From: Kaistia hirudinis | GTDB lineage: Bacteria > Pseudomonadota > Alphaproteobacteria > Rhizobiales > Kaistiaceae | Length of the DNA: 64,000 bases | NCBI RefSeq assembly: GCF_014196455.1 | Contig: NZ_JACIDS010000001.1 | Location: 310,001 to 374,000 of the forward strand | Direction of reading: 5' to 3' | Made by a program: the position numbers and the translations under genes | Part shown: positions 41,455 to 50,295 of the stretch, piece after piece | Numbering within the stretch: position 1 is the stretch's first letter | How the letters are laid out: every line of letters starts with the position of its first letter | The notes under the pieces: model-generated | Told to the model about the DNA's origin: nothing | Databases searched by the model: none | The model's input: the letters and a program-made list of their open reading frames with translations, nothing else

Positions 41455-43608
41455 ATGGCCGAGCGATCATTCGCCCGAGAGGTCGAGGACCTGAAGCTGG
41501 GTGCAGGCGAGATCTTCAGCGGCGAGGGCATCCTCGCCATCACGAAGGCGCTGCTTCAGTCGGGCGTTTCCTATGTCGGCGGCTATCAGGGCTCGCCGAT
41601 CTCGCATCTGATGGACGTGCTCGCCGACGCGCGGGACGTGATGGCGGATCTCGGCGTTCACTTCGAGACCTCCGCCTCCGAAGCGGCGGCCGCGGCGATG
41701 CTGTCGGCGTCTGTGCTTTATCCCGTGCGCGGCGCCGTGACCTGGAAGTCGACGGCCGGAACCAATGTCGCGTCGGATGCGCTGTCCAATCTGGCCTCGG
41801 GCGGCGTCACCGGCGGCGCGCTCGTCATCATCGGCGAGGATTATGGCGAGGGCTCCTCCATCATGCAGGAGCGCAGCCACGCCTATGCGATGAAATCGCA
41901 GATGTGGCTGCTGACGCCGCGCCCGAACCTCGCCTCGATCGTCGATGCGGTGGAGAAGGGCTTCGAACTGTCGGAGGCGTCGAACACCCCCGTGATGCTG
42001 CAGGTCGGCATCCGGTCCTGCCATGTGCATGGTCAGTTCGAGGCCAAGGACAATCAGAAGCCGAAATTCACGCTGAAGGAGGCGCTGGAGAATCCGCGGC
42101 GCGATCTCGGCCGCATCGTGCTCCCGCCCGCCTCGTTCCAGCACGAGAAGGAGAAGCTCGAGCAGCGCTGGCCGGCCGCGGTCGATTATGTGAAGGCCGC
42201 GAAGCTGAACGAGTTCTTCGGTCCCGAGACCGGCGACGTCGGCATCATCCTGCAGGGCGGCGTCTACAATGGCGCGATGCGCGCGTTGCAGCAGCTCGGC
42301 CTCGCCGACATCTACGGCAATTGCCGCGTTCCGCTCTATGTGATGAACGTCTCCTACCCGATGATCGACGACGAGGTCATCGCCTTTGCCGCGGGCAAAA
42401 AGGCGGTGCTGATGGTCGAGGAGGGGGCGCCCGAATATATCGAGCAGGCGCTGCATACGCTGTTCCGCCGGCGCGACATCCAGACCCGCGTGTCCGGCAA
42501 GGACGTGCTCCCGCTCGGCGGGGAATATACCGCGCCGGTGCTGGCGAAGGGTTTTGCGGCCTTCTTCGATGCGCATGCGCCGGCGCTTCGCGGCAACCGA
42601 CCGCCGATCCCCGATCCCTCCGAAGTGCTCGCCGATGCGCGCGTGAAGGCGCTCGCCGAAGTCGTGCCGCCGCGGCCGGCGGGCTTCTGCACCGGCTGCC
42701 CCGAACGGCCCATCTTCGCCGCCATGAAGCTGGTCGAGAAGGAACTCGGGCCGCATCACGTGGCGGCCGATATCGGCTGCCATCTGTTCTCGATCCTGCC
42801 GCCCTTCAATATCGGCGGCACGACCATGGGCTACGGCCTCGGGCCGGCCTCCGCATCCGCGTTCAATGTCGAGGCGGACAAGCGCTCCATCTCGGTGATG
42901 GGCGATGGCGGCTTCTGGCACAACGGCCTCGCGACCTCCGTCGGCAATGCGGTCTTCAATCAGCAGGACGGCGTCACGCTGATCGTCGACAATTTCTATT
43001 CGGCGGCGACCGGCGGGCAGGACATCATGTCGTCGCGCGCCGAGAACCCGCGCCGCAAGACCAACAATTCCATCGTCAGCGCGGTGAAGGGCATAGGCGC
43101 GACCTGGGTGCGCCAGATCGACCGCACCTATGACGTGGCGAAGATGCGCGACACGCTGAAGGAGGCGCTGACCAGCACCGAGAAGGGGCCGAAGATCATC
43201 GTCGCCTCGTCGGAATGCATGCTGAACAAGCAGCGCCGTGTGAAGCCGCTTTTCGCCAAGGCGGTTAAGGACGGCAAGCGCATGGTGCGCGAGCGCTTCG
43301 GTGTCGACGAGGATGTCTGCACGGGCGATCACGCCTGCATCCGCCTCTCCGGCTGCCCGTCGCTCTCGGTCAAGCACACCGACGATCCGCTCAAGGACGA
43401 TCCCGTGGCGGCGATCGACAATTCCTGCGTCGGCTGCGGCAATTGCGGCGAGGTCTCGGAAGCGGCGGTGCTGTGCCCGTCCTTCTACCGCGCCGACATC
43501 ATCCACAATCCGACCCGTTGGGACCGGTTGCTGCACCGCATGCGCGGCGCCGTGATCGGCTGGCTGCAGGCCCGCCGGCAGCGCCAGCGTCTTGTCTTCG
43601 CGGACTGA
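41455..43608 (+). CDS. iorA: Indolepyruvate:ferredoxin oxidoreductase-like, alpha subunit
   Basis: A 717-residue TPP-dependent 2-oxoacid oxidoreductase subunit. The N-terminal pyrimidine-binding domain has AITKALLQSGVSYVGGYQGS (about 28-47). CTGCPERPIF (about 412-421) is typical of IorA. The TPP motif starts GDGGFWHNG near residue 483 and ends in VDNF about 30 residues on. The C-terminus has a ferredoxin domain: VCTGDHACIRLSGCP (about 621-635) and NSCVGCGNCGEVSEAAVLCP (about 657-676). IorAB decarboxylates arylpyruvates to acyl-CoA. Here an aryl-glyoxylate such as isatinate is an alternative substrate, given the neighbouring cyclase and aryl-CoA genes. iorB follows 10 bp downstream. Confidence 0.9.
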   Translation: MAERSFAREVEDLKLGAGEIFSGEGILAITKALLQSGVSYVGGYQGSPISHLMDVLADARDVMADLGVHFETSASEAAAAAMLSASVLYPVRGAVTWKSTAGTNVASDALSNLASGGVTGGALVIIGEDYGEGSSIMQERSHAYAMKSQMWLLTPRPNLASIVDAVEKGFELSEASNTPVMLQVGIRSCHVHGQFEAKDNQKPKFTLKEALENPRRDLGRIVLPPASFQHEKEKLEQRWPAAVDYVKAAKLNEFFGPETGDVGIILQGGVYNGAMRALQQLGLADIYGNCRVPLYVMNVSYPMIDDEVIAFAAGKKAVLMVEEGAPEYIEQALHTLFRRRDIQTRVSGKDVLPLGGEYTAPVLAKGFAAFFDAHAPALRGNRPPIPDPSEVLADARVKALAEVVPPRPAGFCTGCPERPIFAAMKLVEKELGPHHVAADIGCHLFSILPPFNIGGTTMGYGLGPASASAFNVEADKRSISVMGDGGFWHNGLATSVGNAVFNQQDGVTLIVDNFYSAATGGQDIMSSRAENPRRKTNNSIVSAVKGIGATWVRQIDRTYDVAKMRDTLKEALTSTEKGPKIIVASSECMLNKQRRVKPLFAKAVKDGKRMVRERFGVDEDVCTGDHACIRLSGCPSLSVKHTDDPLKDDPVAAIDNSCVGCGNCGEVSEAAVLCPSFYRADIIHNPTRWDRLLHRMRGAVIGWLQARRQRQRLVFAD

Positions 43609-43618
43609 GGAGCGCGAC

Positions 43619-45175
43619 ATGCTGAACGAACCGACCATCACCGCCGGATCGGCCGAGCTTGCCGCCGAGAAGCCGATCACCGTCGCCATCCTCGCCATGG
43701 GCGGGCAGGGCGGCGGCGTGCTCGCCGACTGGATCGTCGCGCTCGCCGAAGAGCAGGGCTGGGTGGCGCAGTCCACCTCGGTGCCGGGCGTCGCGCAGCG
43801 CACCGGCGCGACGATCTATTATCTCGAACTCATCAAGGCGCGCCCTGGGGCGCGGCCCGTGCTGGCGCTAATGCCGACGCCGGGCGACGTCGATCTCGTC
43901 GTGGCGGCGGAGCTGATGGAGGCCGGGCGCTCCGTGTTGCGCGGCCTCGTGACGCCGGATCGCACCATGCTGATCGCCTCGACGCATCGCTCCTATGCGG
44001 TGGGCGAGAAGGAGAAGCCGGGCAACGGCATCGGCAATCCGCTCGTCGTCGTCGACGCCACCGAATTCGCGGCCAAGAAAACGATCGCCTTCGACATGGA
44101 GACGCTCGCGACGAAGAATGGCAGCGTCGTCTCCGCCTCGCTGTTCGGCGCGATCGCCGCTTCCGGCCGGCTGCCTTTCGAAAAGGCCGCCTTCGAGGCG
44201 ACGATCAAAGCCGGCGGCAAGGGCATCGAGCCGAGCCTCAAGGCGTTCAACGCCGCCTTCGAGCGGGCGCGGAAGGGCGAGAACGACAAGCTCTCCGACA
44301 CGCCGGCGAAGCGCCTGGACCCGCTCCCCGATTCCGCGGGCCATCCGAAGCTGGATGGCGTGCTCGAGCGAATCCGGACCGAGTTTCCGCCGGAGGCGCA
44401 GGCCATGCTCTATGCCGGCGCCAAGAAGCTTACCGACTTTCAGGACGTCGCCTATGCCGACGCCTATCTCGACCGCATGGCCGCTCTGCTGCGTGCCGAT
44501 ACCGTTGCCGGCGGCGAAGGCCACGACTACGCCTTCACCGTCGAGGCAGCCAAATATCTCGCCGTCGCCATGGCCTATGACGACGTGATTCACGTCGCCG
44601 ACCTGAAGATCCGCGGCTCCCGCTTCGACCGGGTGCGTCGCGAGGTCGGAGCCAAGGCGGATCAGCTCGTCTACACGACAGAGTTCATGCATCCGCGCAT
44701 GGAAGAGGTCTGCGGCACCTTGCCGAAGGGGCTGGGCCAATGGATCGAGAATCGGCCGGCCGTGTTCCAGTGGCTGGACCGCCGCGTCAACAAGGGGCGC
44801 CGCGTCCGCACCGGCACGCTCGGCTGGTTCCTCGGGCTCTATGTGCTGTCCTCGTTCCGGGGATTGCGCCCGCGCAGCCTTCGTCATGCCCGCGAAATGG
44901 CGCATTGCGAGGCCTGGCTCGATACCGCGCTCGCGACGCTCGGCGTGAATTATGATCTTGCGGTCGAGGTGATCGCCTGCCGGCGGCTCGTGAAGGGCTA
45001 TTCCGACACGCACGCCCGCGGCCTGTCGAAATTTGACCGCGTCCTCTCCAGTCTGCCGCTTCTCGTTGGACGCGAGGATGGCGCCGCCTGGCTCCGGCGG
45101 CTGCGTCAGGCGGCGCTGCTGGACGAAAACGGGATCGCGCTCGACGGGGCGCTCAAGACGGTCGCGACCCTCTAG
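43619..45175 (+). CDS. iorB: Indolepyruvate:ferredoxin oxidoreductase-like, beta subunit with C-terminal extension
   Basis: A 518-residue protein. Residues 15-210 form the gamma/IorB domain: TVAILAMGGQGGGVLADWIV, STSVPGVAQRTGATIYYLEL, GDVDLVVAAELMEAGRSVLR. Residues about 230-518 form a large extra domain seen in the long aerobic-type IorB proteins (DUF6537-like), containing AKYLAVAMAYDDVIHVADLK and LGWFLGLYVLSSFRGLRPRS. Archaeal IorB is only about 200 residues, so this is the long form. The start is ATG 43619, 10 bp after iorA. It completes the oxidoreductase; the electron acceptor is not encoded beside it. Confidence 0.9.
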   Translation: MLNEPTITAGSAELAAEKPITVAILAMGGQGGGVLADWIVALAEEQGWVAQSTSVPGVAQRTGATIYYLELIKARPGARPVLALMPTPGDVDLVVAAELMEAGRSVLRGLVTPDRTMLIASTHRSYAVGEKEKPGNGIGNPLVVVDATEFAAKKTIAFDMETLATKNGSVVSASLFGAIAASGRLPFEKAAFEATIKAGGKGIEPSLKAFNAAFERARKGENDKLSDTPAKRLDPLPDSAGHPKLDGVLERIRTEFPPEAQAMLYAGAKKLTDFQDVAYADAYLDRMAALLRADTVAGGEGHDYAFTVEAAKYLAVAMAYDDVIHVADLKIRGSRFDRVRREVGAKADQLVYTTEFMHPRMEEVCGTLPKGLGQWIENRPAVFQWLDRRVNKGRRVRTGTLGWFLGLYVLSSFRGLRPRSLRHAREMAHCEAWLDTALATLGVNYDLAVEVIACRRLVKGYSDTHARGLSKFDRVLSSLPLLVGREDGAAWLRRLRQAALLDENGIALDGALKTVATL

Positions 45176-45197
45176 GGGGGCGCGGCCGGCGGTGATC

Positions 45198-45719
45198 TTA
45201 CGGTTCGTCCGAGCGGACGTTGCGCAGGATCTTCTGCAGGATCGCGACGAGGAAGCGTTGTTCCTCGTCGGAGACGTCGGCGAACATCTCGTTCAGATGC
45301 GCGAACATCATCGGCCAGATCCGGTCGAAGACGGCGCGGCCTTCGGGCGTGATCGAGATGTCGCGGATGCGCATATCGTCCGCACGCGACTGGCGCTGGA
45401 CGAAGCCCTGCTCCTCGAGCGCATCGATCGTGCGGCTCAGCGTGGACTGCTCCGTCACGGCATAGACGGCGAGCTCGTTCACGGTGAGCGAGGAGAACAT
45501 CGACAGGACGGCGAGCGCCCGCATCTTCGGCGTGGTCACGCCCATGGCGCGCAGTTCAGCCGCCAGGCCGCCGTTCCAGCGCGCCATGACGCGGTTCATG
45601 AGATAGGGCGCGAAATTGTTCAGCCCGATCTCGCCGAGGCTCTGCATGCGCGTGCCGGCGGGCGGCGGCTCCGGCAGGGGCGTCGTGGCAGGGATCTTCG
45701 AACGCGCGCGCGTCTTCAA
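45198..45719 (-). CDS. MarR family transcriptional regulator
   Basis: A regulator of about 173 residues. The MarR wHTH (about 60-130) reads TTPKMRALAVLSMFSSLTVN, ELAVYAVTEQSTLSRTIDAL, EEQGFVQRQ and a wing DDMRIRDISITPEGRAVF. The start is uncertain: TTG at 45719 has a GAGGAG site nine bases upstream and is chosen, while ATG at 45647 has no visible site. It converges on iorB (22 bp apart) and follows the flavoprotein gene ending at 45769. It probably controls iorAB and/or the cyclase-flavoprotein genes. Confidence 0.85.
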   Translation of the reverse strand: MKTRARSKIPATTPLPEPPPAGTRMQSLGEIGLNNFAPYLMNRVMARWNGGLAAELRAMGVTTPKMRALAVLSMFSSLTVNELAVYAVTEQSTLSRTIDALEEQGFVQRQSRADDMRIRDISITPEGRAVFDRIWPMMFAHLNEMFADVSDEEQRFLVAILQKILRNVRSDEP

Positions 45720-45768
45720 CAGGACGATCTCCTCAAGAACCTTCGTTCCGCTGCGCGCGTTCCCACAT

Positions 45769-47367
45769 CTAGAGCGACGATCCCAGCAGGAATCCGGACC
45801 CGCCGCCGAGGCCGGGGCCGGGGTGGGTCGATGCGCCGATGTGATACAGCCCCGCAATGTGGGTCCTGTGGTTAGACGGCCTCTTCAGCGGGCGCCAGAG
45901 GAAAAATTGGTCCAGCCCGCAGAAGCCGCCATAGGGATCGCCGCCGACCAGATTGACGTTCATGGCTTCAAGATCGGCCGGCGAATAGACGCGTCGGCTC
46001 AGGATCGTGTCGCGGAAACCCTCGATATGGCCGGCGAGGATCGTCTCGATCCGGTCGGCGAAGGCTTCGCGCAGCCCATCCGTCCACCGGCCGTCGGGGG
46101 GAATGGCAAGTTCGCCCGCCGCATCGCCCTTGATGTGGCGTGGCGTGTCGGGGATCTGCAGCCAGAGCAGGCCGCTGCCTTCCGGCGCGCGGCTTGGATC
46201 GAAGCTGGCGGGCTGGCCGACGCAGATGGTCGGCACGGCAGGCAACTGCCCGCGCTCAGCCTCGTTGGCCGAACGCGAGACGCCGTCGAGCCCGGGCGTC
46301 AGATGCAGCAACGCGATCTTGCCGAGCTCCGCGCCGGCCTTCCAGGCCGGCGGCGCGCTCAGGGCGTAGTGGATCTGCATGTTGCCCTTGCCGTAGCGAT
46401 AGGATTTGACGCCCTCGTCGACTTCAGCCGGAAGCGGCGTCGGCCAATCGCCGAGCAGCCGTTCATAGAGCTGGTTCGGCGTCACCGAGGCGATGACGCC
46501 CTTGCCCGCCTTGAGCACCTGGCCATCGGCGAGCCTGACGCCGGCGGCGCGCCCTGCGCCGTCGGGCACGATCGCGGCGACATCGGCCTCTGTCATGATC
46601 GCGCCGCCCTGGTCGCGGATCAACCGCTCGAACGCCGCGAGCAGATTGCGGGCGCCGCCTTTGACGATCGGGCAGCCGGCCATCTCGATCGCGAAGCCGA
46701 TGACCTTTGTCATCTCGGCGGAATAGGCGCTCTCCGGCCCGAGGCCGCAATGCAGCGCCCAGGGCGCGAACAGCGCACGCATCTCCTCGGAGCGATAGGT
46801 TGTCTCCAGATAGCCGCGCGCGGGGGCGAGCGCCTCGCCGAAGAAGGCGGCGAGTCCCTTAAGCCCGCGCTTCCAGGCCTCCTTCGCGACGAGCTTGAGC
46901 GTCGCTGCGGTCCAGAGCTCGCCGCCGAGCAGGCCGAAGACGAAGCCGGCATTGCCGCCGAAACGGCCCATCTCGCGCTCGAAGGCCGTGCCGTCGCCGG
47001 CGGCAAGGGCGTCGAAATGCGCGATGTTGCGGGCGCGGTCCATGCTGAGGATCGCGTGGCTCCCATCGGGGCGGAGTACGCCCGTCGGCGTCGGGCAATG
47101 GGCGAACTCGAGCCCGCGCGCCTCGAGGTCCTTGCCGAGCGCCGCATAGGCCGGCGAGGTGATGAACAGCACCATGGTGGTGGCCATCACATCGTGCACG
47201 AAGCCGGGGCGGGTGATCTCTTCGGTGCGGAGGCAGCCGCCGATCACCGGGTTGCGTTCGAGCAGCAGGACCTTGCGGCCCTTCTTGCCGAGCATGGCGG
47301 CGGCCACGAGGGCATTGATGCCGCTGCCGATGATGATGTGGTCATAGGCTGTCGTCGGAGCGTTCAC
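45769..47367 (-). CDS. FAD-dependent oxidoreductase, PYROXD2/phytoene-dehydrogenase-like (copy 1)
   Basis: A 532-residue flavoprotein. The FAD motif DHIIIGSGINALVAAAML with KVLLLERNPVIGGCLRTEEI sits at the N-terminus. The CrtI-like C-terminal motif is GLYHIGASTHPGPGLGGGSG. The start is a GTG at 47367 preceded by GGGGAGG; the upstream ATG of the frame lies in non-conserved sequence. PYROXD2-type enzymes dehydrogenate or isomerise unsaturated bonds; no carotenoid genes are nearby. A second paralogue is at 48618-50189, with the cyclase gene between. Both are probably part of the same catabolic route. The reaction is unknown. Confidence 0.83.
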   Translation of the reverse strand: MNAPTTAYDHIIIGSGINALVAAAMLGKKGRKVLLLERNPVIGGCLRTEEITRPGFVHDVMATTMVLFITSPAYAALGKDLEARGLEFAHCPTPTGVLRPDGSHAILSMDRARNIAHFDALAAGDGTAFEREMGRFGGNAGFVFGLLGGELWTAATLKLVAKEAWKRGLKGLAAFFGEALAPARGYLETTYRSEEMRALFAPWALHCGLGPESAYSAEMTKVIGFAIEMAGCPIVKGGARNLLAAFERLIRDQGGAIMTEADVAAIVPDGAGRAAGVRLADGQVLKAGKGVIASVTPNQLYERLLGDWPTPLPAEVDEGVKSYRYGKGNMQIHYALSAPPAWKAGAELGKIALLHLTPGLDGVSRSANEAERGQLPAVPTICVGQPASFDPSRAPEGSGLLWLQIPDTPRHIKGDAAGELAIPPDGRWTDGLREAFADRIETILAGHIEGFRDTILSRRVYSPADLEAMNVNLVGGDPYGGFCGLDQFFLWRPLKRPSNHRTHIAGLYHIGASTHPGPGLGGGSGFLLGSSL

Positions 47368-47526
47368 GCGCGGACCTCCCCTTGGCTGGCAGCGAGCGGG
47401 GCTGACGGCATCGGCCCGAAGGGCAGGCGGGATGACCGGCAGCATCCGCGGCAGGTTCAGGCTGATCGAGGCAGGGCGCCGCGCCGTTCCCGAGGGAAGT
47501 AGCGCGCCGCTGTTCTGCCCTATTGA

Positions 47527-48312
47527 TCAGGCCAGCAGCGCCAGCGCGCGGACCGGCGAGCCGGTGCCCTGCACGAACTTCAGCGGCGCGGCGATCAGGA
47601 TCGCCCCCTTCGGCGGCAGCTTGTCGAGATGGCTGAGGCTCGCGAGGCCATAGCGATTGGCCTTGTGCATCAGATTGTGGGCCGGGAAGGGCGGGTTCAT
47701 GCCGCCGGCCGCACCGGCGTCGGTGCCGATCGTCTCCTGGCCCCAGCCGATGATGCCCTTGCCGATCAGGTACTCGATTGCCTCTGCGGTCGGTCCCGGC
47801 GAATGCGGGCCGTTCTCATCGGCGTTCAGGAAGGCCTCGGTCGAGCCGTTGCGCTTGTACCAGTCGGTGCGGAGCAACACCCAGGTGCCGGGTTCGATGG
47901 CGCCGTGCTCGGCTTCCCATTCCTTGATGCTCTCGACGGTGAGCAGGTAGTCCGGGTTTGCCGCCGCTTCCTTCGAACGGTCGATGACATTGACCGGCGC
48001 GACGAAGTTCTGCGGCGGGATGGTGTCGGTCGTGTTTTCGGGCAGGTCCTTGCCGGTGATCCAGTGGCAGGGCGCGTCGAAATGCGTGCCGGTATGCTCG
48101 CCGAGTTCCAGCCAGTTCCAGGCCCAGAACGGGCCGTCCTGGTCATAGGCCGAGATCTTGTGCACCTTCACATTCGGCGTGTTGTTGCCGAACTGCGGCG
48201 GCAGATAAAGTACCGGGGTCTCCGGTCCCAGCGGCGCGGTGAGATCCACGACCTTGATGGATCCGGCGACGAGACCGGCGGCGAGCGCTGCGAGAGCGGT
48301 TTGATCGGACAT
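47527..48312 (-). CDS. Cyclase family metal-dependent hydrolase (isatin hydrolase / kynurenine formamidase-like)
   Basis: A 261-residue enzyme of the cyclase family. The metal signature HTGTHFDAPCHW gives His73, His77, Asp79 and His83, the manganese- or zinc-binding set of isatin hydrolase and KynB. IEPGTWVLLRTDWYKR and ETIGTDAGAAGG are further family segments. Isatin hydrolase opens isatin to isatinate; KynB hydrolyses N-formylkynurenine. The StyA-type operon and iorAB in this island favour isatin. The gene is divergent from the second PYROXD2-like gene, with a perfect 13-bp dyad (48397-48409) 85 bp upstream. Confidence 0.84.
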   Translation of the reverse strand: MSDQTALAALAAGLVAGSIKVVDLTAPLGPETPVLYLPPQFGNNTPNVKVHKISAYDQDGPFWAWNWLELGEHTGTHFDAPCHWITGKDLPENTTDTIPPQNFVAPVNVIDRSKEAAANPDYLLTVESIKEWEAEHGAIEPGTWVLLRTDWYKRNGSTEAFLNADENGPHSPGPTAEAIEYLIGKGIIGWGQETIGTDAGAAGGMNPPFPAHNLMHKANRYGLASLSHLDKLPPKGAILIAAPLKFVQGTGSPVRALALLA

Positions 48313-48617
48313 ACGAGGTTCCCTTCGGCTTATTCTTGGCGGCCGTCCGGGCGCTCAGCGCATGCCGGCCATCCTGATGCACGCAGGAAGCCTAGATCAT
48401 AAAATATGAGCCTGCAACTATCTGTGATGGCCGGCGCGAAGGCGGCTGGCGATGCCCCATCCAACGCCGATACTCCTTAAAAACAGCCATATCGCGCCAA
48501 AGATCGAGGCAGTGCGCCGGCAGGGCGGCGTGTGTGCCCAGACCGCTCTTGTGCCGATAACGGCCTGAATATATGCATTCAAAGATATAATCACATAATC
48601 CGCTTCCAGGGGTCGAC
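48313..48617. promoter_or_regulatory. Divergent control region between cyclase and flavoprotein genes
   Basis: A 305-bp region. TCATA-AAA-TATGA at 48397-48409 is a perfect 13-bp dyad on the cyclase side. On the flavoprotein side TATATGCATTCAAAGATATA (48570-48589) starts like the complement of the iorA upstream element at 41405-41420 (TATATGCATTTACATA). Both are plausible MarR-type operators. No gene is seen here. Confidence 0.5.
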
Positions 48618-50189
48618 ATGGATCATTTTGACGCCGTCGTCATCGGTGCCGGTCATAACGGGCTCGCCGCCGCCATCGATTTAACCTTTAAGGGATGGCG
48701 TGTCGCGGTGGTGGAGCGCGCGGCCGTGCCGGGCGGCGCGGTGAAGACGCAGGAGGTCACGGAGCCGGGCTTCCGCCACGACCTCTGCGCGATGAACCTC
48801 TCCATGTTCGCGGGCTCGGCATTCCACGCGACCTATAAGGATGTGCTGGCCGAGCACGGCCTCGCCTTCGTCCCGGCGCCGCATTGCTTCGCCAGCGTCT
48901 TTCCCGACGGAACCCATCTGGGCGTCGGGACGGATGTCGCCGCGACGCTTGCCGGCATAAGGGCCCTGTCGGACGAGGATGCCGGCGCCTGGCAGGCGAT
49001 GCTGGACGATTTCGGCCGCAAGGCGCCGCACATCTTCGGCCTGCTCGGGTCGCCTATGCCCTCGGCGGCCGCCCTCAAGGTGGTCTGGAAGGCCTGGCGG
49101 GCCGGCGGCTGGCCCATGCTCTATGACCTCGGCCGGCTGCTGCTGTCCTCGCCGCGCGAATTCCTCGACGATCATTTTGCCAGCGAGAAGCTGAAGGCGA
49201 CCTTGGCCGCCTGGGGGCTGCATCTCGACTTTGCCCCGGATGTCGCGGGCGGCGCGCTGTTCCCCTATCTCGAATCGATGACCAACCAGCTCTTTGGCAT
49301 GGTGATCGGCAAGGGCGGCGCCGACACGATCATTCGCGCCATGACCGCGCTGTTCGCGGCGAAGGGCGGAACGTTGCTGCTGGATGCGCCCGTGGCCGCC
49401 ATCGAGATGACCGGCGGCAAGGCGAGCGGCGTTCGCCTCGCCGATGGCCGCGTCCTCGCGGCGCGGCGCGCCGTCATCTCCAACGTCAATCCGCGCGTGA
49501 CCTTCGAGCGGCTGGTCCCGGCCGCGGCGGGCGCGGCCGATTATCGCCGGGCGCTCGGCAAATTCCGACCCGGGCCGGCGGCGATGATGATCCATCTGGC
49601 GATGGACGACCTGCCGGATTGGAGCGCTGGCGCCGCGCTTCGGGACTACGCCTATGTCCATATCGCACCCGACATGGCGATGATGAACCGCGTCTATTCC
49701 GAGGCGATGTCCGGCTTGCTGCCGGTCGAGCCGGCTCTGGTTGTCGGCCAGCCGACCACCCTCGACCCCAGCCGCGCGCCCGCGGGCAAGCATGTGCTGT
49801 GGGTGCAGGTGCGCGTCCTGCCCGCGCAGATCCGCGGCGACGCGGCCGGCGTGATCACGGCAACGAACTGGGACGAAGCGAAGGAGGCCTATGCCGACCG
49901 CGCGCTGGCGATCATCGAGCGCTATGCGCCGGGAACGCGCGCCAAGGTGCGGAGCCGTGCCGTCCTTTCGCCGGCCGATCTGGAAGCGGAGAATCCGAGC
50001 CTCATCGGCGGCGACAGCCTGTCGGGCTCGCATCATCTGGCGCAGAACTTCCTGTTCCGGCCTGTCGCCGGCCATTCGCGCTACAAGACGCCGGTGCCCA
50101 ATCTCTATGTCTGCGGCGCGGGTACCTGGCCGGGGGCCGGCACCGGCGCCGGCTCGGGCTACATGCTCGCGAAGATGCTCGCGCGCTGA
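48618..50189 (+). CDS. FAD-dependent oxidoreductase, PYROXD2/phytoene-dehydrogenase-like (copy 2)
   Basis: A 523-residue flavoprotein, paralogous to the 45769-47367 product. The FAD motif FDAVVIGAGHNGLAAAIDLT with VAVVERAAVPGGAVKTQEVT is at the N-terminus. NVNPRVTFERLVPAAAGAAD and the C-terminal NLYVCGAGTWPGAGTGAGSG are typical CrtI/PYROXD2 elements. The start is ATG 48618. It is divergent from the cyclase gene and followed by a MarR gene 106 bp downstream. Two such flavoproteins around one hydrolase suggest successive dehydrogenations or a shared substrate class; this is inference. Confidence 0.85.
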   Translation: MDHFDAVVIGAGHNGLAAAIDLTFKGWRVAVVERAAVPGGAVKTQEVTEPGFRHDLCAMNLSMFAGSAFHATYKDVLAEHGLAFVPAPHCFASVFPDGTHLGVGTDVAATLAGIRALSDEDAGAWQAMLDDFGRKAPHIFGLLGSPMPSAAALKVVWKAWRAGGWPMLYDLGRLLLSSPREFLDDHFASEKLKATLAAWGLHLDFAPDVAGGALFPYLESMTNQLFGMVIGKGGADTIIRAMTALFAAKGGTLLLDAPVAAIEMTGGKASGVRLADGRVLAARRAVISNVNPRVTFERLVPAAAGAADYRRALGKFRPGPAAMMIHLAMDDLPDWSAGAALRDYAYVHIAPDMAMMNRVYSEAMSGLLPVEPALVVGQPTTLDPSRAPAGKHVLWVQVRVLPAQIRGDAAGVITATNWDEAKEAYADRALAIIERYAPGTRAKVRSRAVLSPADLEAENPSLIGGDSLSGSHHLAQNFLFRPVAGHSRYKTPVPNLYVCGAGTWPGAGTGAGSGYMLAKMLAR

Positions 50190-50229
50190 GCGGACGAGGG
50201 CCGGCGCCGGAATGCCTTGCCAGTCGCTT

Positions 50230-50264
50230 GAAACATGAAGTATCTCCGGCCCGTCGAAACATGA
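50230..50264. promoter_or_regulatory. Paired 9-bp direct repeats upstream of the MarR gene
   Basis: GAAACATGA occurs exactly at 50230-50238 and again at 50256-50264, 26 bp apart, ending 31 bp before the MarR start codon. The spacing is near two and a half helical turns. It is a candidate autoregulatory site. Confidence 0.45.
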
Positions 50265-50295
50265 TCGGCGCGATGCCCGATTGCAGGACAGGTGA

